Positions 41,763 to 50,005 of a DNA stretch of 64,000 nucleotides are shown piece after piece. Source of the stretch: Pseudomonadota bacterium. GTDB taxonomy: Bacteria > Pseudomonadota > Alphaproteobacteria > Micavibrionales > UBA2020. Position 1 is the stretch's first letter; each line of letters starts with the position of its first letter. The stretch covers positions 1 to 64,000 of the forward strand of contig JAJZTA010000009.1 in the NCBI GenBank assembly GCA_021849295.1, given 5' to 3'. The position numbers and the translations under genes were made by a program. The notes below the pieces were generated by a model. It was not told the DNA's origin. It did no database searches and saw only the letters and a program-made list of their open reading frames with translations.

Positions 41763-42923
41763 TCAGGCCGCAGGCGAGGAAGAGGGCGCGGGTGCGAGGC
41801 TGCTTTCCGTCTTGCCGACGACCCCATCGCCTATCTTGTTGTCGTTGGCGTCTTTGCTGCCCAGTTTTTCGATGAACAGCGTCTGCGTCGGGTAGGCGAA
41901 GTCGATCTTCAGTTCGTTGAACTTGCGCAGCAGGATGAGGTTGATCGCCTGCTGGATGTCCATATAGGCGTTGTAGTCCGCTATGGTGACGAAGTAGACG
42001 TATTCGAAATCGAGGCTCGAGGCGCCGAAGCCTTTGAAGTGCGCGCGGTCAAAGCGCGTCTGCTGCTGCGACTCGATGGCGGCGCGGATGATCGGCGGGA
42101 TGGCTTCCAGCAGCTCCGGCGGCGTCTGGTAGGTGACGCCGATCGACCCGACCACGCGGCGCTGGTACATGCGGCCATAGTTGTGGATGCGGCTTTGCAG
42201 CAGGTTGGTGTTGGAAAAAACCAGCTCCTCGCCCGAAATGCTGCGCAGGCGCGTCGTCTTGAGGCCGATGTGCTCGACGGCGCCCATATGCGCATCGACA
42301 ATGAGAAAGTCCCCGACGATAAAAGGCTTATCGAGTACGATGGACAGCGAGGCGAGCAGGTCGCCGAGCGTGCTTTGCACCGCGAGGGCGATGGCGACGC
42401 CGCCGATGCCCAGACCGGTGACCAGCGTGCGGATGTTGATGCCGGCGTTGTCGAGCGCCAGCAGGAAAATGCAGATCCAGATGGTCGCGCTGATCACCAC
42501 GCGCAGCGCGCCGAGCGTCGTCACCGTCGAGGGGCTGGTCTTCATCTGGCGGTTGTAATAGTAGGTGTACCAGTCGCGGTAGATCGTATCGATCCAGAAT
42601 CCGACCTGCAGGAAGAGGATGAAGGCGGTGATCTGGCGGATGTCCTGCTCGATGTGCGCCGGCAGGTCGGCGAACAGGCCGCCGACCCAGAAGGAAACGG
42701 CGATCAGCGAAACGACTTTGGTGTTCTCGAACGTGTGCAGCGTGTGCTTGAGCCAGCTGAGGTAGCGCTTTTGCGGCATTTTCTTCAAACGCCAGGTGAT
42801 GACGGTTTTCAGAAAATAAAGCACCACGAAGGAGACGACCGCCGCCGCGAGGAAAATCGCCCAGACCATCGGATTGTGCCCGAGGACGGTGTCCTGCTCG
42901 AGATAATGCAAAATGTTTTTCAC
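41763..42923 (-). CDS. MscS-family mechanosensitive channel protein
   Basis: 386 residues. Three to four membrane helices occupy about 18-195. The pore-lining helix and beta domain follow with the family signature VTGLGIGGVAIALAVQSTLGDLLASLSIVLDKPFIVGDFLIV (shown in parts), then SGEELVFSNTNLLQSRIHNYGRM and a C-terminal alpha/beta domain. The tail is Ser/Pro/Ala-rich. These channels open on hypo-osmotic shock and release small solutes. ATG 42923 follows GGGGCGCGCG. Single gene, convergent with the YHYH pseudogene. Confidence 0.9.
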   Translation of the reverse strand: MKNILHYLEQDTVLGHNPMVWAIFLAAAVVSFVVLYFLKTVITWRLKKMPQKRYLSWLKHTLHTFENTKVVSLIAVSFWVGGLFADLPAHIEQDIRQITAFILFLQVGFWIDTIYRDWYTYYYNRQMKTSPSTVTTLGALRVVISATIWICIFLLALDNAGINIRTLVTGLGIGGVAIALAVQSTLGDLLASLSIVLDKPFIVGDFLIVDAHMGAVEHIGLKTTRLRSISGEELVFSNTNLLQSRIHNYGRMYQRRVVGSIGVTYQTPPELLEAIPPIIRAAIESQQQTRFDRAHFKGFGASSLDFEYVYFVTIADYNAYMDIQQAINLILLRKFNELKIDFAYPTQTLFIEKLGSKDANDNKIGDGVVGKTESSLAPAPSSSPAA

Positions 42924-43043
42924 GCGCGCCCCTTGATGCCGGAAGATACGCTGTCACTATAGGATATTTGGTGCAGCGCTGTCTATACCGGGGCAAGGGA
43001 TATACGGCGCATGGGACCGCCGCCGCGGCGGTTTTTGGTTTTT

Positions 43044-43085
43044 AAAAAAGCGAAGCGGCATATGGCGTCCCATGTGCCGCTTCGC
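43044..43085 (-). terminator. Rho-independent terminator on the minus strand
   Basis: GCGAAGCGGCA (43050-43060) and TGCCGCTTCGC (43075-43085) form an 11-base-pair stem; on the minus strand it is followed by TTTTTT (43044-43049). It lies 19 bases after the restored stop of the membrane protein gene (43105), but inside the frame as actually read. Confidence 0.9.
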
Positions 43086-43104
43086 CGAACCGCTCCATCC
43101 CGCT

Positions 43105-43783
43105 TCAGGCGGAGTGGGACATCTGGAACATCCGGCCCGTAAAAGCGCCGCCGTTGAACGTCATAGCGCCGCCGGAGCACGAGCAGTCCGGTCAGGGTGA
43201 GAACCTCGCTGTGCAAAGGCATGGTGAGAGCAAGGATGCCGAGCACGACGGCCCCGGCGCCCGCCAGAACCTGCGCGGCAATGGCGCCGCTCACCGCCCC
43301 GTGCGCGATTTTTTCGCCAAGGTCGGTGAGGCCGGCAACATGCGCCTTGAGGTTGTTGAGGCGTTCGAGCCCGGCCGCGTCCAGCACCAGCGCTGCGCCG
43401 CCGACGATGACGGAAACCGCCATCAGCGTCTCGGGATAAAAGCCGAGCAGGGCGAGAATGCCGAGGACCGCCGCGCTGCATCCGGCAAGGATTTCGACCG
43501 TAATGCCGCTGCCGAGGATGGCGGCGTTGTAGCGGCCTGGAGCCATCATGCGGAGCAGGCTCGAATATTCTCTGGCGATGGCCGTGCCTTGCGCGAGCAG
43601 CGCCGCGCCGAAGACAATGCCGGCGATAGAGGTGATGAGCCCGGTATCGCCGCGCACGAGGCCGATGATAGCCAGCACTGCGACGGCGATTCCGGCCGCG
43701 GCCTCGATGACGAAGCCCATCGTTTCCACTTCCAGAACCGATTTCTCGTTATAGCGGGTGATTGTTTCATTGGTGGATGACAT
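43105..43783 (-). pseudogene. Hydrophobic membrane protein gene with a late frameshift
   Basis: From ATG 43783 (AGGGAGAACAGAC upstream) the protein has six or so hydrophobic, Gly/Ala-rich segments (FVIEAAAGIAVAVLAIIGLV and others) and loops with YNEKSVLEVETMG and LERLNNLKAHVAGL. Up to LTGLLVL (about 43180) it is normal; then the frame gives RRRYDVQRRR and continues to 42983 through a terminator. Dropping one C in CTCCGGCGG restores GGAMTFNGGAFTGRMFQMSHSA and a stop at 43105, 225 residues in all. So one base was inserted near the end, or added by error. Most of the protein would still be made. Function unknown. Confidence 0.7.
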
Positions 43784-44040
43784 GTCTGTTCTCCCTTCAA
43801 TCCTGTAGTTGTTGAAATCTCTTCTCTGCATCAGTCAGAACTCCCCTGTCCATCCTCCGGTAGCATGTTATGTCATAGATCGGCTTTGATGCCCATCAAT
43901 ACGCGTATAAAAAACATGCGCACGCGTTTATGTCGCGTCCTTATGCCTATTGTTCATGACGGCTTTGGCGCGCAGGCATGCGCCGTCACGGCGCGGCTTT
44001 TCAGCCACGGGCATTCAGGGGCGGTTTGAAAAAGGAGAGA

Positions 44041-44574
44041 TTATTTCTTCCGGCGCGCTTTTTTGCGCGGCGCGGGCTTCTTTTTTGCCCTTTTTGGCGC
44101 GGCGGATTTTTTCTTTTTCGTTTTCTTGGGAACGGCGGGCTTCTGCTGCGCTTTTTGAGGTGCCGCCTTTTTCACCGCCGGCTTCTTGCGCGGTTTTTTG
44201 GCGGGCTTGGCGTCGGCGCCGATCCATTTTTCCGCAGCGCGGCGGTCGGCGAGGTCGAAGACCTTCACCACCCCGGGGAAAAGCGGGGCGAAGGCGTGCG
44301 CCATGGCGCGGAGCCATGGGACGTCGGTGACGAGGGCGATGCCGCTGAAGCTTGTCCAGTGCTTCAGGGCGAAGGCGGTGTCGTCCCACATCGCGTGGGC
44401 GTCGTAGCCGTAAAAGTCTTTTCCGGCGACATAAAACAGCCGCAAGGCTTTATGTCTGGCAAGCTTCCTTTCGGCTTCGGGGATCAGCACCTCGCGGTAA
44501 TCCGCATCCGTGATGCGGCCGCGTGCCTCGACGCCGAGAACGTGATCGGGAAGTCCCTTGATGAGTCTGAACAT
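44041..44574 (-). CDS. SpoIIAA-like (STAS-fold) protein with a Lys-rich tail
   Basis: 177 residues. Residues 1-118 match the SpoIIAA-like family: LIKGLPDHVLGVEARGRITDADYREVLIPEAERKLARHKALRLFYVAG in parts, then WDDTAFALKHWTSFSGIALVTDVPWLRAMAHAFAPLFPGVVKVF. Such domains bind lipids or nucleotides; their role is generally unknown. Residues about 120-177 are an extreme Lys/Ala/Pro tail (AKKPRKKPAVKKAA, KKTKKKKSAAPKRAKKKP), H1-like and probably nucleic-acid or anionic-surface binding. Such tails are not usual for the family. Single gene. Confidence 0.75.
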   Translation of the reverse strand: MFRLIKGLPDHVLGVEARGRITDADYREVLIPEAERKLARHKALRLFYVAGKDFYGYDAHAMWDDTAFALKHWTSFSGIALVTDVPWLRAMAHAFAPLFPGVVKVFDLADRRAAEKWIGADAKPAKKPRKKPAVKKAAPQKAQQKPAVPKKTKKKKSAAPKRAKKKPAPRKKARRKK

Positions 44575-44685
44575 ATGTGCCGTCCTTTCCGGCGCCGCGC
44601 GCCCTGTTGCGAGAAAGTTACGCGCAATCTTGCGCCGAGCACCTGCCCTTTGTCAAACGGTGGATGGAATCCGCGCGGAGAAAAT

Positions 44686-45951
44686 TCAGACGAAAAGATT
44701 GAGATAATTGGTGTTGTTTCCGGTGCCGATCGCGCTGTTGCCGTAGCCGGTCGCGGCTTGCGAGAGGACGTCCGTTCCGCCTTTGGCAAAAGCGTCTAGG
44801 ACGGTGTTGCTCTGGCCACTGTTGATGAGCTGCGCGTTTCCCACGTTGGTCTGCGTCTTGGCGAGACTGACCTGAATGGCGTCCGCCAGAAAACCGTTGT
44901 TGACGAACTGGGTGGCGCCGACGGCGCCGTTGTTGTTGGGGTCGAGTTTCGCCCACAGAGCCTCGGCCTGCTGGGGCGTGCCGCCTTCCGCGTTCACCCC
45001 CGCCAGCACGTCCGATTTGCTGATGGTTTTTGTGCCGTTGACGTTAAACACGGCCCAGAGTGTCGAGAAGACCTGTGCCGCCGTCGGCGGCGTCCAGCGC
45101 GTGGATTGCGACGCGAGCGCTTGGAGTACAGAGGTGCTGTTCATCAGCATCTGCACGGTTTTTTCGGCGGTGAAAGGATTGGTGGCCAGCACGTCAGCTA
45201 CGTTCTTTTTGACGGTGACGAGGTTCTGGCCCACGGAGTCCTTGAGAAAGACGCTGTTGGTAAACTGTTTTTCGGTCATGGTGGAGGCGGCGCCGGGGTT
45301 GATCTGCGTCCAGAGCGCGTAGGCATCTCTGGTCTTGCCGCCTGCGGATGTCACGGCCTTCGCCACGTCGGCGAGAGTGATGGTCTGGTTATCATTGGGG
45401 TTGATGACCGTCCAGAGTGTCGAGGCGGTCTGCTGCGCGGTGGGCGGCGCATCGGTCGTGCTCTGCATCGCCAGCATGTTCGTCATGTTGTCGCTGGTGA
45501 GCAGCGTCTTGATCGTCTTGCTGGCCGTGGCGGCGATGCTTGTGCTCTGCGTCAGCAGCGCTTTTGACACGTTCTGCTGGATGGCGGTGAGGTTCGTGTT
45601 GACGGAGCTTTGCACGTAGGCGCTGGTTTCGAACTGCATGGCATTGAGGGTGTAGCTGCCGCCGGGGTTGATCTGCGTCCAGAGCGCGTAGGCGTTGCTG
45701 ACCAGGCCGCCCTGGGCCTGCACGGCGTTTTGAAGATCTGCCAGCGTGATGCTGCTGGCGTTATTGACGTCGACGAGCTTCCAGAGCGCGGCGGCGGCCT
45801 GCCCCACCGAGGCCGGCGTATTGCCCGGATACATCGACGTGATGGTATTGGCGAGATCGTTGCTGGTGAGCATCAAATTCATCGTCGCGTTGGCCGAGAC
45901 GATATTGGTGTAGCTGCTCGTTGTTGACGATACGCCTGAAACTGTGGTCAT
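44686..45951 (-). CDS. Cysteine-free protein with three EF-hand-like repeat pairs, likely exported
   Basis: 421 residues, Ser/Thr/Asn/Ala-rich, no Cys and almost no Arg/Lys clusters. Three repeats of about 115-125 residues each contain an EF-hand-like pair: LWKLVDVNNASSITLADL / LWTQINPGGSYTLNAMQF, LWTVINPNDNQTITLADV / LWTQINPGAASTMTEKQF, LWAVFNVNGTKTISKSDV / LWAKLDPNNNGAVGATQF. Only the last loop is near canonical (DPNNNG). Composition, the lack of a signal peptide and the C-terminal end NYLNLFV suggest export by a type I or flagellar route; this is inference. A TTAA-N7-TTAA site stands 121 bases upstream. Function unknown. Confidence 0.7.
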   Translation of the reverse strand: MTTVSGVSSTTSSYTNIVSANATMNLMLTSNDLANTITSMYPGNTPASVGQAAAALWKLVDVNNASSITLADLQNAVQAQGGLVSNAYALWTQINPGGSYTLNAMQFETSAYVQSSVNTNLTAIQQNVSKALLTQSTSIAATASKTIKTLLTSDNMTNMLAMQSTTDAPPTAQQTASTLWTVINPNDNQTITLADVAKAVTSAGGKTRDAYALWTQINPGAASTMTEKQFTNSVFLKDSVGQNLVTVKKNVADVLATNPFTAEKTVQMLMNSTSVLQALASQSTRWTPPTAAQVFSTLWAVFNVNGTKTISKSDVLAGVNAEGGTPQQAEALWAKLDPNNNGAVGATQFVNNGFLADAIQVSLAKTQTNVGNAQLINSGQSNTVLDAFAKGGTDVLSQAATGYGNSAIGTGNNTNYLNLFV

Positions 45952-46071
45952 GGGCTGCGTCCCTTTCTGGAAGACTCAACATATTTCCCATCGCGCGCCA
46001 AGGATTCTCCCGGCACATACACTATACTTCTATTATCTCAGGGTTTCCTTTAAGGAAGGGTAAATTACTAG

Positions 46072-46086
46072 TTAACGTAATATTAA
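46072..46086. promoter_or_regulatory. CtrA-like site TTAA-N7-TTAA
   Basis: TTAA (46072-46075), CGTAATA, TTAA (46083-46086). Correct CtrA spacing, 121 bases before the EF-hand-like gene. The neighbouring bases are AT-rich, so support is less than for the flagellin site. Confidence 0.45.
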
Positions 46087-46098
46087 TTAATTTCAGGC

Positions 46099-46134
46099 AA
46101 AAAAAAAGGAGCCGGTTTGTTACGGAACGGCTCC
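46099..46134 (-). terminator. Orphan rho-independent terminator, minus strand
   Basis: GGAGCCG (46108-46114) pairs with CGGCTCC (46128-46134); on the minus strand the hairpin is followed by nine T (plus-strand A run 46099-46107). No annotated gene lies upstream of it on that strand. Confidence 0.85.
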
Positions 46135-46179
46135 CTTTGAAAAAAACAAAGACACATACAGCTGCTAAGATTTTTGCTG
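46099..46179 (-). ncRNA. Candidate small RNA of about 80 nt
   Basis: A minus-strand promoter (46186-46214) would start RNA near 46179; a strong intrinsic terminator ends it at about 46099. No gene on this strand lies between them. The 5' half can form a small stem (ACAGC with GCTGT), the 3' end is a 7-bp GC-rich hairpin followed by nine U, as in Hfq-bound sRNAs. It could equally be an attenuated leader of the EF-hand-like gene. Not matched to a known RNA family. Confidence 0.45.
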
Positions 46180-46185
46180 TGCCCC

Positions 46186-46214
46186 CTTGTATGCGCGATT
46201 CGGATTCTTGTCAA
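46186..46214 (-). promoter_or_regulatory. Promoter of the candidate small RNA
   Basis: TTGACA (46209-46214, minus strand), 17-base spacer, TACAAG (46186-46191). The consensus -35 and ideal spacing make it a good sigma-70-type promoter. Confidence 0.5.
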
Positions 46215-46321
46215 ATTTTATACGGAAAATTGGGTTAAAAAGGAACTTGGGGCAAAGGAACTCGAAATCCTAAAGCCTTTCAGGTACAGTGAAATCCGCA
46301 TTTTACAGGAAGGATTGAACG

Positions 46322-47722
46322 ATGTCGGAAACCCCCGAAACTTATGATCTTGTGGTGATCGGCTCCGGCCCCGGCGGCTATGTCTGCGCGATTCGCGCGG
46401 CGCAGCTGGGCCTCAAAACCGCCTGCATCGAGAAGGACAAGACCCTCGGCGGCACCTGCCTCAATGTCGGCTGCATCCCCTCCAAGGCGCTCCTCAGCGT
46501 GTCGGAGAAGTACGAGCAGGCACAGCACCAGTTCGCGGGCCTCGGCATCGACGTGGGATCGCCCAAGGCCGATGTCGCCAAAATGATGGCGCATAAAGAC
46601 GAGGTCGTCTCCGCCAACACGCAAGGCATCGCCTTTCTGTTCAAGAAGAACAAGGTGACGCACATCGTCGGCACGGGATCGATCAAATCCGCCGGCGTTG
46701 TTGAAGTGGATGGCAAAGCCATCCGTGCCAAAAACATCGTCATCGCCACCGGCTCGGAATCGACGCCGCTCAAAGGCATCGATGTCGACGAAAAGCAGAT
46801 CGTCACCTCCACGGGCGCTTTGTGCTTTGAAAAAGTGCCAAAGACGCTGGCGGTTATCGGCGGCGGGGTGATCGGCCTTGAAATGGGAACGGTGTGGCAG
46901 CGGCTCGGCGCGAAAGTCACGGTCATCGAGTTTCTCGACCGCATTCTGCCGACGATGGATGGCGAGCTTTCCAAAGAAGCGAAAAAAATCCTCGCCAAGC
47001 AAGGCATGGAATTCAAGCTCTCCACCAAAGTCACGGCTGCGAAACCCACCAAGGGCAAAGTCACGCTGACGCTGGAGCCTGCGGCGGGCGGCGCTTCAGA
47101 AACATTGGAAATTGAAAATGTATTGCTCGCCATCGGCCGCCGGCCTTATACGCAGGGCCTCGGCCTCGATAAAGCCGGCGTGAAAACCGACAAGCGCGGC
47201 TGCGTCGAGATCGACGATCATTTCCAGACGAACATCAAGGGCATTTATGCCATCGGCGACGTGGTGCGCGGCGCGATGCTGGCGCACAAGGCGGAAGACG
47301 AGGGCGTCGTGGTGGCGGAAATCATCGCGGGCCAGTCGGGACATATCAATTACGACGCCATTCCGGGCGTGGTCTATACGTCGCCTGAAGTCGCCAGCGT
47401 CGGCTTCACCGAAGAGCAGCTGAAAGAAAAAGGCGTCGCCTACAAAGCGGGCAAATTCCCCTTCATGGCCAACGGCCGCGCCCGCGCCATGGCGGCGACC
47501 GACGGCTTCGTGAAAATTCTCGCCGACGCCAAGACCGACCGCGTGCTCGGCTGCCACATCATCGGCCCCGAGGCGGGCACGCTGATCGCCGAGGTCGTTT
47601 CGGTGATCGAATTCGGCGGCTCGGCGGAGGACATCGCCCGCACCTGCCACGCGCACCCGACACTCAACGAAGTGGTGAAGGAGGCCGCGCTCGCGGTGGC
47701 CGGTCGGCCGATACATATTTAG
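46322..47722 (+). CDS. lpdA: Dihydrolipoyl dehydrogenase
   Basis: 466 residues, E3 component of 2-oxoacid dehydrogenase complexes; reoxidises dihydrolipoamide with NAD+. FAD site VIGSGPGGYVCAIRAAQLG, redox disulfide GGTCLNVGCIPSK (C46, C51), NAD site VIGGGVIGLEMG, second FAD block GIYAIGDVVRGAMLAHKAEDEG, and the dimer-interface base HAHPTLNE. AGGAAGG precedes ATG 46322. It stands alone; the E1 and E2 genes are not in the window, so which complex it serves is unknown. Confidence 0.95.
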   Translation: MSETPETYDLVVIGSGPGGYVCAIRAAQLGLKTACIEKDKTLGGTCLNVGCIPSKALLSVSEKYEQAQHQFAGLGIDVGSPKADVAKMMAHKDEVVSANTQGIAFLFKKNKVTHIVGTGSIKSAGVVEVDGKAIRAKNIVIATGSESTPLKGIDVDEKQIVTSTGALCFEKVPKTLAVIGGGVIGLEMGTVWQRLGAKVTVIEFLDRILPTMDGELSKEAKKILAKQGMEFKLSTKVTAAKPTKGKVTLTLEPAAGGASETLEIENVLLAIGRRPYTQGLGLDKAGVKTDKRGCVEIDDHFQTNIKGIYAIGDVVRGAMLAHKAEDEGVVVAEIIAGQSGHINYDAIPGVVYTSPEVASVGFTEEQLKEKGVAYKAGKFPFMANGRARAMAATDGFVKILADAKTDRVLGCHIIGPEAGTLIAEVVSVIEFGGSAEDIARTCHAHPTLNEVVKEAALAVAGRPIHI

Positions 47723-47737
47723 CGGATTAAACGGTCC

Positions 47738-48145
47738 TTAGAACTTCGGACCGGAGGGTTTGCGGGGCTGCGGCGTTTTCTTTTGCAAAGGCGCAATAAG
47801 CTTGCCGTCTGCAGCGCTGATCACTTTATACCCAGAAAACTGATTTGCCACTTTTTGCGCTAGCTCATCTGAGGCGTAAAAGGTAATGCCGCAGGGAATG
47901 TCCGTCTCTTTTGCACTGTGAGAGATATATCCTTCCGCGACGGCGACGGGGCCGAACGGGGTTGGCGCACCATTTTTCAGCAGAAATTCGTTGACTTGAC
48001 GAAACAGCGGCCGGTTGTCTTCCAGCAGTTTCTGATAGGCCGCCGTGCGCTCCTGCGTGTAGCCTTCTGTCCGCATTGTTTTCACAAGGTCTGTCATGGC
48101 TGGAATTTCGATGCCAAACAAAGTGCCTTTGATATGTATGCTCAT
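47738..48145 (-). CDS. Hypothetical cytoplasmic protein with RKPSGPKF tail
   Basis: 135 residues from ATG 48145 (GGAAGAAAAAAT upstream; an earlier in-frame ATG adds 18 residues). Soluble, helix-rich first half (IPAMTDLVKTMRTEGYTQERTAAYQKLLEDNRPLFRQVNEFLLKNG in parts), then beta-rich (EGYISHSAKETDIPCGITFYASDELAQKVA) and a tail PQPRKPSGPKF. The tail resembles those of the unknown proteins at 24440 and 24825. Convergent with lpdA, 15 bases away. Family not recognised. Confidence 0.6.
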   Translation of the reverse strand: MSIHIKGTLFGIEIPAMTDLVKTMRTEGYTQERTAAYQKLLEDNRPLFRQVNEFLLKNGAPTPFGPVAVAEGYISHSAKETDIPCGITFYASDELAQKVANQFSGYKVISAADGKLIAPLQKKTPQPRKPSGPKF

Positions 48146-48226
48146 ATTTTTTCTTCCGTCTTGCTTTGATCCACGGGAACTATAGTTTTTATGCGCCATA
48201 TATCAATATGACAGATCTCCGCTTAC

Positions 48227-48280
48227 TTTACATAAAAAATTATGTAAAATATTGGATTGAGGAAGCCGTTTTGCTATAGT
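48227..48280 (+). promoter_or_regulatory. Probable hutUHG promoter with an upstream inverted repeat
   Basis: A perfect 9-base inverted repeat TTTACATAA-N4-TTATGTAAA (48227-48248) lies 3 bases before TTGGAT (48252-48257), which is 17 bases from TATAGT (48275-48280). The repeat is a likely regulator site; HutC is the usual hut regulator but is not encoded here. Confidence 0.5.
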
Positions 48281-48313
48281 GAGAGCCGATTTTAACAACT
48301 TTGGGAAATGCGC

Positions 48314-50005
48314 ATGTCAGCACAATCCGCCGGTCAAAAAAATCTGGCCAACAAACGTGAAATCAAAGCGCCGCACGGCACCAAGCTCTCCGCCAAATCA
48401 TGGCTCACCGAAGCGCCGCTGCGCATGCTGATGAACAACCTCGACGCCGACGTGGCGGAGAACCCCGACGCGCTGGTGGTCTACGGCGGCATCGGCAAGG
48501 CGGCGCGCAACTGGGAATGTTTCGACAAGATCGTCGCGGCCCTGCAAACGCTCGAGGCCGACGAAACGATGCTGGTGCAATCCGGAAAGCCGGTCGGCGT
48601 GTTCAGGACCCACGCCGACGCGCCGCGCGTGCTGATCGCCAACTCCAATCTCGTGCCGCACTGGGCGACGTGGGAGAAGTTCCGCGAACTCGACGCCAAA
48701 GGCCTGATGATGTACGGGCAGATGACCGCGGGCTCGTGGATCTACATCGGCACGCAGGGCATCATTCAGGGCACCTACGAAACATTCGCCGAAGTCGGCC
48801 GCAAGCATTTTGGCGGCGACCTTAAGGGCAAATGGATTCTGACCGGCGGCCTCGGCGGCATGGGCGGCGCGCAGCCGCTGGCGGCAACGATGGCCGGCGC
48901 TTCGCTTCTGGGCGTCGAATGTCAGGCGAGCCGCATCGAGCGCCGCCTCGCAACCAAATATCTCGATAAAAAAGCCGAAACGCTGGATGAGGCGATCGAG
49001 ATGATCCATGCGGCAAAAGAGCCGATTTCCGTCGGCCTGCTTGGCAACGCCGCGGAAATCTTCCCCGAGATCGCCCGCCGCGCCGAAAAAGACAAAAAGT
49101 TCCGCCCCGATATCGTGACCGACCAGACATCGGCGCACGACCCGCTCAACGGCTACCTGCCCGCGGGCTGGACATGGGACGAAGCCGAGAAGAAACGCTT
49201 GCAAGATCCGGACGGCGTGGTCAAGGCAGCGAAGGAATCCATGGCCGTGCAGGTGAGGGCGATGCTCGATTTTTGGAACCAGGGCATCCCCGTGCTCGAC
49301 TACGGCAACAACATCCGCCAGATGGCCTTCGAGACCGGCGTCGAAAACGCCTTCGACTTTCCGGGCTTCGTGCCGGCCTATATCCGTCCGCTCTTCTGCC
49401 GCGGCATCGGCCCGTTCCGCTGGGCGGCGCTCTCCGGCGATCCGGAAGACATTTACAAAACCGACAAGCGCGTGAAAGAACTGATGCCGGACGACAAGCA
49501 CCTGCACAACTGGCTCGATATGGCGCGGGAACGCATCAAATTCCAGGGCCTGCCCTCGCGCATCTGCTGGGTGGGCCTTGGTGACCGCGCGCGCCTCGGC
49601 CTCGCCTTCAACGAGATGGTGGCCTCGGGCGAGCTCAAAGCCCCCGTCGTCATCGGCCGCGACCATCTCGACAGCGGCTCGGTCGCCTCGCCCAACCGCG
49701 AAACCGAAGACATGAAGGACGGCTCTGACGCCGTTTCCGACTGGCCGCTCCTGAACGCTCTGTTGAACACCGCCAGCGGCGCGACATGGGTCTCGCTGCA
49801 CCACGGCGGCGGCGTCGGCATGGGCTTTTCGCAGCACGCGGGCATGGTGATCGTCGCCGACGGCACGGAAGACGCGGCGCGGCGCATCGCGCGCGTGCTG
49901 ACCAACGATCCTGCCACCGGCGTGATGCGCCATGCGGACGCGGGCTATCAGGAGGCTATCGATTGCGCGCATGAAAAAGGCCTGAAACTGCCGATGGTCG
50001 ATTAA
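48314..50005 (+). CDS. hutU: Urocanate hydratase
   Basis: 563 residues from ATG 48314 (GGGA about 8 bases upstream; an ATG at 48308 is possible). Second step of histidine degradation: urocanate to imidazolonepropionate, with NAD+ as electrophile. The NAD-binding stretch is [15 protein letters not shown], the conserved Cys block [19 protein letters not shown], and [23 protein letters not shown] near the C-terminus is typical. It is the first gene of hutU-hutH-hutG, with hutH starting directly after its stop. Confidence 0.97.
   Translation: MSAQSAGQKNLANKREIKAPHGTKLSAKSWLTEAPLRMLMNNLDADVAENPDALVVYGGIGKAARNWECFDKIVAALQTLEADETMLVQSGKPVGVFRTHADAPRVLIANSNLVPHWATWEKFRELDAKGLMMYGQMTAGSWIYIGTQGIIQGTYETFAEVGRKHFGGDLKGKWILTGGLGGMGGAQPLAATMAGASLLGVECQASRIERRLATKYLDKKAETLDEAIEMIHAAKEPISVGLLGNAAEIFPEIARRAEKDKKFRPDIVTDQTSAHDPLNGYLPAGWTWDEAEKKRLQDPDGVVKAAKESMAVQVRAMLDFWNQGIPVLDYGNNIRQMAFETGVENAFDFPGFVPAYIRPLFCRGIGPFRWAALSGDPEDIYKTDKRVKELMPDDKHLHNWLDMARERIKFQGLPSRICWVGLGDRARLGLAFNEMVASGELKAPVVIGRDHLDSGSVASPNRETEDMKDGSDAVSDWPLLNALLNTASGATWVSLHHGGGVGMGFSQHAGMVIVADGTEDAARRIARVLTNDPATGVMRHADAGYQEAIDCAHEKGLKLPMVD

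Larger units (their letters stand above)
45952..46321. other. Intergenic region with a CtrA-like site and a candidate small RNA
   Basis: 370 bases between two divergent genes, without a coding frame. It contains a TTAA-N7-TTAA site (46072-46086), a minus-strand terminator (46099-46134) and a minus-strand promoter (46186-46214). The lpdA start is preceded by AGGAAGG. Confidence 0.6.

Noticed and set aside
43018..43035. GC palindrome followed by TTTTT on the plus strand as a terminator
   Set aside because: CCGCCGCGGCGG leaves almost no loop and no plus-strand gene ends there.
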